From: a bacterium
GTDB taxonomy: Bacteria > Chloroflexota > Dormibacteria > Aeolococcales > Aeolococcaceae
Reading direction: 5' to 3'
Assembly: GCA_021850405.1 (NCBI GenBank)
Contig: JAJZMA010000112.1
Coordinates: forward strand, 1-5,202
Length of the DNA: 5,202 nt
Shown here in pieces: positions 1 to 4,761 of this stretch (positions are counted from its first letter, which is position 1; each line of letters starts with the position of its first letter). A model generated the notes under the pieces. That model saw only the letters and a program-made list of their open reading frames with translations, did not search any database and was not told the DNA's origin. A program made the translations under genes and the position numbers.

Positions 1-567
1 GTTGAAGCAGTTGAAGCGAAAAAAACGGGTTATGCCACCAGGGAGGGCACTTACGCAGATGAAGGCTCAGCCCCACAGCCCAGCTCGACTGGCGCAGGCG
101 CGAGTTTCCCAGAGGAAGAGGAAGAGGAAGAGATAGACTTAAAAGCACTCAGAAAGAGTATCGATGACCTGCTGCGAAGGAAAAAGTGTGCTGAGGCGGC
201 AGCGATGCTGCAACAGACAGCGCAGGATGTTGGGGGGCGTGGAGTTGCTGAGATCAGCCTGGATGCGGGGGACCGCTGCAAGGAGATGGGAAAGCGGCAT
301 GCTGCAACCAACTGCTATCTGGCGGCGTCGCGAGCTGACCCCATCTATGAGGTGCCGCTCCAGCGGCTTGCCGACATCCTGCTGGATGACCAGGAGCTAG
401 ACCAGGCGGTAGCCTACCTCGAACGGATCGCCAGGCTAACCCGTCTGCGGGGAGATGTGCCGGGTGCGATGCGGGTATACCGGCGGATTGTCAACATTGC
501 CCCCTACCGCGAAGACGTACTGGAGCTGCTCATGCGGGCCCAGACCACCGGCAGGATCGACCCCTGA
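1..567 (+). CDS. TPR-repeat protein, C-terminal part (5' end outside window)
   Basis: The frame is open from the first base with no in-frame ATG, GTG or TTG before an internal ATG at 205, so the gene starts upstream; 188 residues are visible, ending in TGA at 565-567. Visible residues 1-37 are a low-complexity Gly/Ala/Ser/Pro linker. Residues 38-44 are seven consecutive Glu. Helical sequence follows, with TPR-like units at about 85-117 (AGDRCKEMGKRHAATNCYLA then ADP), 118-148 (RLADILLDDQELDQAVAYLE) and a partial one at 149-172 (GAMRVYRRIVNIAP), showing the usual small-residue, Tyr/Leu and Pro spacing. TPR units normally form a protein-binding scaffold; no catalytic motif, signal peptide or membrane segment is visible. 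It lies on the same strand as the tad genes, 348 bases before cpaB, so it may be a Tad accessory or regulatory protein (TadD is a TPR lipoprotein in other tad loci), but the unseen N-terminus could carry an FHA, receiver or other domain. The TPR call is fairly firm; the role is unknown. Confidence 0.8.
   Translation, partial: VEAVEAKKTGYATREGTYADEGSAPQPSSTGAGASFPEEEEEEEIDLKALRKSIDDLLRRKKCAEAAAMLQQTAQDVGGRGVAEISLDAGDRCKEMGKRHAATNCYLAASRADPIYEVPLQRLADILLDDQELDQAVAYLERIARLTRLRGDVPGAMRVYRRIVNIAPYREDVLELLMRAQTTGRIDP
112..132 (+). repeat. GAGGAA short tandem repeat coding for seven Glu
   Basis: A 6-base unit GAGGAA is repeated about 3.5 times without interruption and encodes the acidic stretch at visible residues 38-44 of the TPR protein. 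It joins the flexible linker to the helical repeats. Because the unit is 6 bases long, gain or loss of a unit would keep the reading frame and only change linker length and charge. Confidence 0.8.
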
Positions 568-773
568 CATGGCCAGAGGAAGAGGTGCACGGCAAGTGCA
601 GCCCAACATCTGCCCGACTCACAGAGCAAGGGTAAGCTCCATGGGCCCGGAACCCTAACGAGCGCAGCAGACAGACGGGGAGCCAGTGCGCCTCTGCCTG
701 GCCAGGAGCGGCCTGGAATACTCCCTCCCTGTTTGCGACTCAGGTAAGCTTTAGAGGGTTCAGCAAGCCTGGA

Positions 774-790
774 GGGCGCCGCGCCCCTTT
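774..790 (+). terminator. possible weak terminator hairpin after the TPR gene
   Basis: GGGCG (774-778), loop CCG, and CGCCC (782-786) form a five-pair all-GC stem, followed by CTTTGT. There are only three T residues in the tail, so this is a poor intrinsic terminator, and it sits about 200 bases after the TPR stop codon. It could equally be part of a structured leader of cpaB. Confidence 0.22.
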
Positions 791-901
791 GTAACACTTT
801 TGCGACACCCCCATAGGAGAGACACTACGGGACTAAAATTCACAGCATTAGCGTTTTTAGGCGATGGTAGCTTGGCAGGTCACCGCACTGGTGATAGAAG
901 A

Positions 902-908
902 AAGGAAG
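902..908 (+). promoter_or_regulatory. ribosome binding site for cpaB (supports the GTG start)
   Basis: AAGGAAG lies seven bases before the GTG at 916, inside a purine-rich run. The frame has a TAG stop at 895-897 and no ATG between it and 916, so the GTG is the only reasonable start that keeps the full membrane anchor. Confidence 0.65.
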
Positions 909-915
909 AAGAAAC

Positions 916-1731
916 GTGGTAACAGATCCAAAGGCACGTACTGGCCACCCACTCATCATCATCGGTGTGGTGCTGGGAGTAGTTGCAGCAATCCTGATAG
1001 TGGTGGCAGTTGGCTCCAGCAAGGGTTCCTCTGCGCCACCGGTTCCAACAACCGGGGTGGTAACCACAACCACCAACCTTGTCGCCGGTGCCACCATCAC
1101 CCAGAAAGATGTCACGATAAAGCCGGTACCAACAACCCTGGTCCCGTACCAGGCGCTGACCTCATACGCTGAAGTAGTAGGAAAGGTAGCTTCGGTAAGT
1201 CTGCCCAACAACACCTTCATCACTGCCAGCCAGGTGACAACGTCTGGATCCACCACGATAGCGCCTGTGGGCCCTTCCCTCCTGGCAGTACCTGGCGGGG
1301 ATGTTGCCATCGCCATCCCGGCAACGGTGGGGACCGCCACAGCCAGCGGTGGAACCCCCAGCCTGCTTAGTGGTTCCGTGACCGCGGTAGGCTTCTACAT
1401 CGAGAAAGGCAGTGCCATAGATATTCTGGTCCAGAACAGCAACGGTTCCATAGAGTATGCATTCCAGAACCTGCCCATCATTGCAGTTGGTCAGTATTCA
1501 GGAACTGCTGCCGCAGCTACCTCTGCAAGCCCCTCTGTGTACGTTGTGGCCGTAAGCCTCCAGACAGCCCAGGCACTCGATTACATGTATAAAAATGAGG
1601 CCTCCAGCATCGTGGGCTACGCACTGGTCTCCCAGGCAAATGAGACCAGCCCGGAAACCCCCAACGTAGGAAGCTCAAGCAGGGCCCAGTTTGGCCTCAA
1701 CAACTTCGCCGCTCTTTTCCCAGGTTTCTAG
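916..1731 (+). CDS. cpaB: Flp pilus assembly protein CpaB/RcpC-like (SAF domain)
   Basis: A 271-residue protein that starts at GTG. Residues 1-12 are a short basic cytoplasmic tail, about 13-33 form a single hydrophobic anchor (LIIIGVVLGVVAAILIVVAV), and the rest should lie outside the membrane. Residues about 48-108 match the SAF domain pattern: hydrophobic strand, NLVAGATITQKDV, VP at 71-72, VVGKVASVSLPNNTFI, ending near V107. Residues about 122-240 match the RcpC/CpaB C-terminal domain: GSAIDILV in place of the usual Pro-Gly-Asp-x-Val-Asp, YAFQNLPIIAVGQ, and VYVVAVSLQTAQALDYMY. In known Tad systems CpaB/RcpC is an assembly factor beside the envelope channel and is needed for pilus production. 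It is the first gene of a tight unit with tadB, 53 bases downstream. Oddities: no secretin gene (cpaC/rcpA) follows, as it often does in diderm tad loci, and Thr-rich PVPTT occurs twice. The family call is strong; the detailed role in a secretin-less setting is inferred. Confidence 0.9.
   Translation: MVTDPKARTGHPLIIIGVVLGVVAAILIVVAVGSSKGSSAPPVPTTGVVTTTTNLVAGATITQKDVTIKPVPTTLVPYQALTSYAEVVGKVASVSLPNNTFITASQVTTSGSTTIAPVGPSLLAVPGGDVAIAIPATVGTATASGGTPSLLSGSVTAVGFYIEKGSAIDILVQNSNGSIEYAFQNLPIIAVGQYSGTAAAATSASPSVYVVAVSLQTAQALDYMYKNEASSIVGYALVSQANETSPETPNVGSSSRAQFGLNNFAALFPGF
1039..1137 (+). repeat. in-frame 15-base direct repeat pair inside cpaB
   Basis: The 15 bases at 1039-1053 and 1123-1137 are identical except for one position (CCGGTTCCAACAACC versus CCGGTACCAACAACC). 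The copies start 84 bases (28 codons) apart in the same frame, and both encode PVPTT (residues 42-46 and 70-74). They flank the first part of the SAF domain. Confidence 0.75.
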
Positions 1732-1771
1732 TCCTGGGCTAACTGTGGACATCGCGCCGAAAAGCCAGTAA

Positions 1772-1777
1772 AAGGGA
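1772..1777 (+). promoter_or_regulatory. ribosome binding site for tadB (supports the GTG start)
   Basis: AAGGGA lies seven bases before the GTG at 1785. The frame has a TAA stop at 1740-1742 and no ATG between it and 1785, so GTG is the start. It lies in the 53-base gap after cpaB, in which I see no terminator, consistent with one transcript. Confidence 0.6.
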
Positions 1778-1784
1778 ACCAGAA

Positions 1785-2756
1785 GTGAACGTCGAGACAC
1801 TGCTCGCGGCAGTGGTGATGGGCCTGGCCATCATTCTGTTCTTTGCTGGACTGGCGATAAAGCTAAGCAAGGATGAGCTGGAGGTCAGGCTGGACCGCTT
1901 TGGGAACAACCAGCCACAGCCCGTAGAGACCGGACCCAGGGAAGCACCCTCTCCCAGAGAGTTGCTTCGGGTATTCGGGAACCTCCTGTCACCTATGATG
2001 GCTCGCTCTTCCCGCTCCAGCAAGCTCGTGGAAGACCTGGCCAAGGCAGATATCAAGATGCGCCCATCGGAGTGGCTGCTGACCATGATCTTCCTGGGGG
2101 TTGTGGTGGGCCTCCTGCTCAGCTTGCGCTTTGGCTCTTTTGTCATGGTGCCGATCGCACTCGTAGGCTCATATTTCGGAATGGGGTTCTACCTGAAATT
2201 CAGGCAGGCGCGCAGAAGGCGGGCCTTCAACCGGCAACTCGGTGAAACAATAACACTGCTCTCCAATGCACTAAAGGCAGGGTACTCATTCGCCCAGGCG
2301 CTCTCAACCGTAAGCAAGAGCGCCAACCCTCCCATCGCAGATGAGTTTGCACGGGCCAGCAGGGAGATAGCGCTGGGAGTGTCGGTGGACGAGTCCCTGA
2401 ACCACATGGTAGCGAGAAATGAGAGCGAAGACTTTGACCTGCTGGTTACAGCCGTTCAGATCCAGCGTGTGGTTGGCGGCAATCTTGCCGAGATACTCGA
2501 CACGATCGCTTTTACCATCCGGGAGCGGGTCCGCATCCAGGGCGAGATACGGACGCTGACCGCACAGGCAAGGATGTCTGGCTACATCATCACCGGCCTT
2601 CCGATCGCCCTTGGCCTGCTCCTGTCAGTTATCTCGCCTTCATACTTTTCCCCCATGGTTCACCAGATAATGGGGGAGATACTACTTGGAGTTGCTGCGG
2701 TAATGATGTTCGCCGGCTACATGATCATGTCAAAAGTTACCAAGATAGAAGTGTAA
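1785..2756 (+). CDS. tadB: Tad pilus inner-membrane platform protein TadB (GspF family)
   Basis: A 323-residue membrane protein with a GTG start. Hydrophobic segments lie at about 4-26, 96-114, 118-137, 268-284 and 298-315. A basic patch (RQARRRR, 140-146) leads into the GspF / type II secretion F domain at about 153-276. Its typical signature is LLSNALKAGYSFAQAL (158-173), then DEFARASREIALGVSVDESL, then VVGGNLAEILDTIAFTIRER. In Tad systems TadB pairs with TadC to form the membrane platform on which the TadA/CpaF ATPase drives Flp pilin assembly. Only three bases separate it from tadC, which indicates translational coupling. The length and domain placement are normal for the family. TadB rather than TadC is assigned from gene order and from the long N-terminal cytoplasmic part. 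No ATPase gene lies between cpaB and tadB, although one is common at that position. Confidence 0.93.
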   Translation: MNVETLLAAVVMGLAIILFFAGLAIKLSKDELEVRLDRFGNNQPQPVETGPREAPSPRELLRVFGNLLSPMMARSSRSSKLVEDLAKADIKMRPSEWLLTMIFLGVVVGLLLSLRFGSFVMVPIALVGSYFGMGFYLKFRQARRRRAFNRQLGETITLLSNALKAGYSFAQALSTVSKSANPPIADEFARASREIALGVSVDESLNHMVARNESEDFDLLVTAVQIQRVVGGNLAEILDTIAFTIRERVRIQGEIRTLTAQARMSGYIITGLPIALGLLLSVISPSYFSPMVHQIMGEILLGVAAVMMFAGYMIMSKVTKIEV

Positions 2757-2759
2757 GCG

Positions 2760-3695
2760 ATGGTTGAAGCCTGGATTGCTGGCCTATTTATGGCTGTTGC
2801 CATAGTGTCAATTTTTGTCGGTCTGGAACGGCGCCATGCCACGGCCAGGAGCACAGTCGACCCGCTCGAAGCCCGCCTGGCAGCATTCAGTAACACAGAA
2901 GGCCAGATCACTCTTGCCGAAGTAGAAATGAGCATGTCGTTCAGCGACAGGGTGATACGGCCATTCTTTCACAAGATCGCTGCTGCACTGGCAAAGCGGA
3001 CCAAGGAGAACCAGGCCCAGCTTATCCAGGAGCGGCTAAACCTCGCCGGACGACCCTACGGGCTTACTGTAGGCGGGCTACTCGCGGTACAGATGGTGGG
3101 GGCGGTACTTGGGGTGATCATCGGCCTGGCGGTAGGAGGGCTGATGAATGCCAGCCTGATCATCCGACTGGGGCTCATCCTCATTGTTGGAGGTGTCTTC
3201 TACTACCTGCCCAATTCCAGCATAAGCAGCAATATAAAGAAACGGCAGAAGGAGATCCTGCTGGCACTCCCAAGCGCCCTGGACCTGCTTACCATCAGTG
3301 TCGAGGCTGGTCTTGGCTTTGACGCAGCACTCGACCGGGTTTCATCCAAGTACACCAACGCCCTTACCGATGAGTTCAAGATTGCCCTGAACGAGATGCG
3401 GCTGGGCCGACCCCGGCTCGAGGCACTTGATGACCTGGGCAGGCGCTGCCATGTAGAGGAGCTCAACTCCTTCATGCAGGCAATTATCCAGTCAGAGCAA
3501 CTTGGTGTCAGCATTGCCAATATCCTGCGCATCCAGTCAGAAGAGATCCGGCGCAAACGCAGGCAGCGTGCGCAGGAAGCCGGAGCCCAGGCCCCGATAA
3601 AGATGCTGCTGCCTATGGTCATGTGCATTTTCCCAACGCTGTTCATCATTCTGCTCGGTCCTGCCGCAGTAAAGATATTTGCAGGGAGCAGCTAG
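2760..3695 (+). CDS. tadC: Tad pilus inner-membrane platform protein TadC (GspF family)
   Basis: A 311-residue membrane protein with an ATG start and stop TAG at 3693-3695. Hydrophobic segments lie at about 4-21, 103-128, 132-151 and 282-305. The GspF domain spans about 170-297 and shows the family signature ALPSALDLLTISVEAGLGFD (169-188), then LNEMRLGRPRLEALDDLGRR, then the second half SFMQAIIQSEQLGVSIANIL followed by a basic EEIRRKRRQRAQE segment. It is expected to form a platform with TadB in the cytoplasmic membrane and to contact the secretion ATPase. The start follows the tadB stop by three bases; the ribosome binding site is weak (AGAAG at 2747-2751, inside tadB), so translation probably depends on coupling to tadB. 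It is the last gene of the unit; the next gene is on the other strand. I see no truncation or frameshift. Confidence 0.93.
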   Translation: MVEAWIAGLFMAVAIVSIFVGLERRHATARSTVDPLEARLAAFSNTEGQITLAEVEMSMSFSDRVIRPFFHKIAAALAKRTKENQAQLIQERLNLAGRPYGLTVGGLLAVQMVGAVLGVIIGLAVGGLMNASLIIRLGLILIVGGVFYYLPNSSISSNIKKRQKEILLALPSALDLLTISVEAGLGFDAALDRVSSKYTNALTDEFKIALNEMRLGRPRLEALDDLGRRCHVEELNSFMQAIIQSEQLGVSIANILRIQSEEIRRKRRQRAQEAGAQAPIKMLLPMVMCIFPTLFIILLGPAAVKIFAGSS

Positions 3696-3713
3696 CCCCC
3701 CCTGCAACTCCCT

Positions 3714-3727
3714 CGCACTCAGGTGCG
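3714..3727. other. short hairpin at the tadC / minus-strand gene junction
   Basis: CGCAC (3714-3718), loop TCAG and GTGCG (3723-3727) form a five-pair stem between two convergent genes that are only 23 bases apart. It overlaps the stop codon of the minus-strand gene (3719-3721). Neither side carries a T-tract, so it is not a canonical intrinsic terminator, though its position would suit limiting read-through in both directions. Confidence 0.3.
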
Positions 3728-4558
3728 GTAGGAATCCATCTCCAGAATTACCCGGCTAAGCTGCCCCACGAGCCTTGCCTTCCATCGTTCAGCCAGCACC
3801 TGGTTATTGCGATAGACCGGAGGAACTTTCTGCACGCCTTCCTGCACCCGGATGCGCAGCTGCTCCAGGGCAGGCTTCATCTCAAAAAAATGCATCCTGG
3901 AGATGATGTCCAGGGCTGCACTCTGTCTGGGCTGCTCACCTGATTCCAGCCACTCCAGCAGTGCCTCAAGGATTCCTTCCCTGCTCTCGGCCACCAGGGC
4001 CCGGCAGTACTGTTCCATCGCCTCGGTCATGGCTGACACTGCAGTTTCAAGACACTTTTCAAATGCTGAAAGCACCGAAGCATGCGCACCCTGGGGAGCC
4101 AGCGCCGCGGCCACCCCTGAAGCGATCCGGCTCAGCAGCAACCGCTCAAAAGAGGTGAGCTCCATATACGCGATGTGCTCAGGCGCAACCGAGACGAGCC
4201 AGGGGCTCCCATCGGAACGCCATAGGGAGAGAGATTCTGGCCGTTCCGGGGCGCGCCATCCAAAGAGCCCCCGCACCGCCCCCTGGAGCAAGCTCACACT
4301 CTCCCGTGTGATGGGGAAATTGACCAGAGGCAGGAGATCGCCTGTGCCCATGGCAGCGCCCTCCAGTGCCAGCAGCTGGGTGACTACTCCCCTGCCCCGC
4401 TCGCCAAGTGTGCCCGGCATCAGCAGAATTCCATGGGAGCACTGGCCAAGCCCGGCCTCCAGCAGGCGCAAGTAGTCCCGCCCAGAAGGCTCCACTATCA
4501 GGTCATAGGGGCGTCGGGCAGAGCTGTCGGCCTGCTCCCGTGCCACAAAGGGCGCCAT
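3719..4558 (-). CDS. conserved-looking hypothetical protein, 279 aa, family not recognised
   Basis: I do not recognise this protein. It starts at an ATG (4556-4558 on the complement) five bases after a strong AGGAGG and stops at 3719-3721. No signal peptide or membrane helix is seen, so it is probably cytoplasmic. The first half (about 17-155) looks like mixed alpha/beta: DLIVEPSGRDYLRLLEAGLG, GILLMPGTLGERGRG, LLPLVNFPITRESVSLLQGA, then PWLVSVAPEHIAYMELTSFE. The second half (about 157-279) looks mostly helical and charged (AMEQYCRALVAESREGILEA, LEWLESGEQPRQSA, FFEMKPALEQLRIRVQEGV). GERGRG at 52-57 is not a P-loop, and no catalytic triad or metal-binding cluster stands out; the Cys residues are scattered (40, 169, 185). 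It is convergent with tadC (23 bases between stops) and divergent from the CvpA-like gene. Normal composition and the ribosome binding site make it the real gene here rather than the Ser-rich plus-strand frame it overlaps. No function is claimed. Confidence 0.8.
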   Translation of the reverse strand: MAPFVAREQADSSARRPYDLIVEPSGRDYLRLLEAGLGQCSHGILLMPGTLGERGRGVVTQLLALEGAAMGTGDLLPLVNFPITRESVSLLQGAVRGLFGWRAPERPESLSLWRSDGSPWLVSVAPEHIAYMELTSFERLLLSRIASGVAAALAPQGAHASVLSAFEKCLETAVSAMTEAMEQYCRALVAESREGILEALLEWLESGEQPRQSAALDIISRMHFFEMKPALEQLRIRVQEGVQKVPPVYRNNQVLAERWKARLVGQLSRVILEMDSYRT

Positions 4559-4563
4559 CTGCT

Positions 4564-4569
4564 CCTCCT
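4564..4569 (-). promoter_or_regulatory. strong ribosome binding site for the minus-strand hypothetical gene
   Basis: On the complement AGGAGG occurs five bases before the ATG at 4558. This near-perfect Shine-Dalgarno sequence fixes both the start and the coding strand for the 3719-4558 region, where an overlapping plus-strand open frame also exists. Confidence 0.75.
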
Positions 4570-4604
4570 GGTATGAATCCGTGCCGCACGTGGCCCAACC
4601 AGTC

Positions 4605-4617
4605 TAGTGTTGCACTA
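4605..4617. promoter_or_regulatory. inverted repeat TAGTG-TTG-CACTA, possible operator
   Basis: This is a perfect five-base inverted repeat with a three-base centre, about 47 bases upstream of the minus-strand gene start. Repeats of this size are expected by chance in a region this long, so it is only a candidate binding site; no known regulator motif is matched. Confidence 0.2.
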
Positions 4618-4638
4618 CTTTCCAGATGCACTCAGGAA

Positions 4639-4655
4639 TGTCACAATGCATGACA
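4639..4655. promoter_or_regulatory. inverted repeat TGTCA-N7-TGACA, possible operator
   Basis: Perfect five-base arms are separated by CAATGCA, in the middle of the divergent region between the minus-strand gene and the CvpA-like gene. On the minus strand the right arm overlaps a TTGTCA that resembles a -35 box, but no -10 box follows at normal spacing. It is weak on its own. Confidence 0.22.
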
Positions 4656-4725
4656 AAGCTCCAAAGAGAACCCTGTCAGGTGCAAAGATGCCGGTGGGGC
4701 TGCACGAGATGGAGCTACTCCACCC

Positions 4726-4743
4726 TTGCAGACTGTACTGCAA
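4726..4743. promoter_or_regulatory. inverted repeat TTGCAG-N6-CTGCAA, possible operator
   Basis: Perfect six-base arms surround ACTGTA, giving an 18-base site that ends 18 bases before the CvpA-like start codon and just ahead of its ribosome binding site. The size and position would suit a dimeric repressor or a small leader hairpin. It is the best of the three inverted repeats in this gap, though one such match by chance is not unlikely. Confidence 0.3.
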
Positions 4744-4748
4744 CCAGC

Positions 4749-4756
4749 AGGGAGAG
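4749..4756 (+). promoter_or_regulatory. ribosome binding site for the CvpA-like gene
   Basis: AGGGAGAG, with GGAG at 4751-4754, lies seven bases before the ATG at 4762. It supports this start for the partial gene at the right edge. Confidence 0.6.
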
Positions 4757-4761
4757 CGATT

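Larger units (their letters stand above)
568..915. other. 348-base non-coding gap before cpaB
   Basis: No credible gene is seen here. The longest small frame starting inside (ATG at 569) gives 29 residues rich in Arg with no ribosome binding site, and no Flp-pilin-like small protein is found in any frame I read. It holds a 10-base palindrome CCTGGCCAGG (697-706) that overlaps two competing short stems (682-686 with 698-702; 702-706 with 712-716), a GC-rich hairpin at 774-786, and two 8-base words that each occur twice (GGTAAGCT at 631 and 743; TTTGCGAC at 732 and 799). A TAAAAT at 834-839 resembles a -10 box but has no matching -35 box at normal spacing. The region is likely to contain the promoter and untranslated leader of the cpaB unit, but I cannot place either. 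Confidence 0.6.

Noticed and set aside
751..787. Possible tRNA-like T-arm (GGGTTCAGCAAGCC)
   Set aside because: The T-loop does not match the usual GGTTCRANTCC pattern and no acceptor stem, D-arm or anticodon arm can be folded around it.
631..806. Duplicated 8-base words GGTAAGCT and TTTGCGAC in the gap before cpaB
   Set aside because: About one repeated 8-base word is expected by chance in a stretch this long, and spacing and flanks are not otherwise similar.
789..839. Possible sigma-70 promoter for cpaB (TTGTAA or TTGCGA with TAAAAT)
   Set aside because: The TAAAAT at 834-839 is a good -10 match, but the candidate -35 boxes at 789-794 and 800-805 are too far away (spacers 39 and 28 bases).
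855..890. Resemblance to the 3' part of a class I cyclic-di-GMP riboswitch
   Set aside because: Only a GGTAGC...ACC-like fragment is present; the upstream GGCAAA- and GCAAAGCC-type conserved segments are not found at the expected distance.
840..1340. Minus-strand open frame of 166 codons opposite cpaB
   Set aside because: It is Thr/Val-rich shadow sequence from the complement of cpaB, whose SAF and RcpC-type domains make the plus strand clearly the coding one.
3203..3649. Minus-strand open frame of 148 codons opposite tadC
   Set aside because: It is Ser/Arg-rich and overlaps the conserved GspF domain of tadC; it is an antisense shadow.
3852..4475. Plus-strand open frame of 207 codons
   Set aside because: It is Ser/Arg/Pro-rich with no ribosome binding site and lies wholly inside the minus-strand gene, which has AGGAGG at the right spacing and a normal protein composition.
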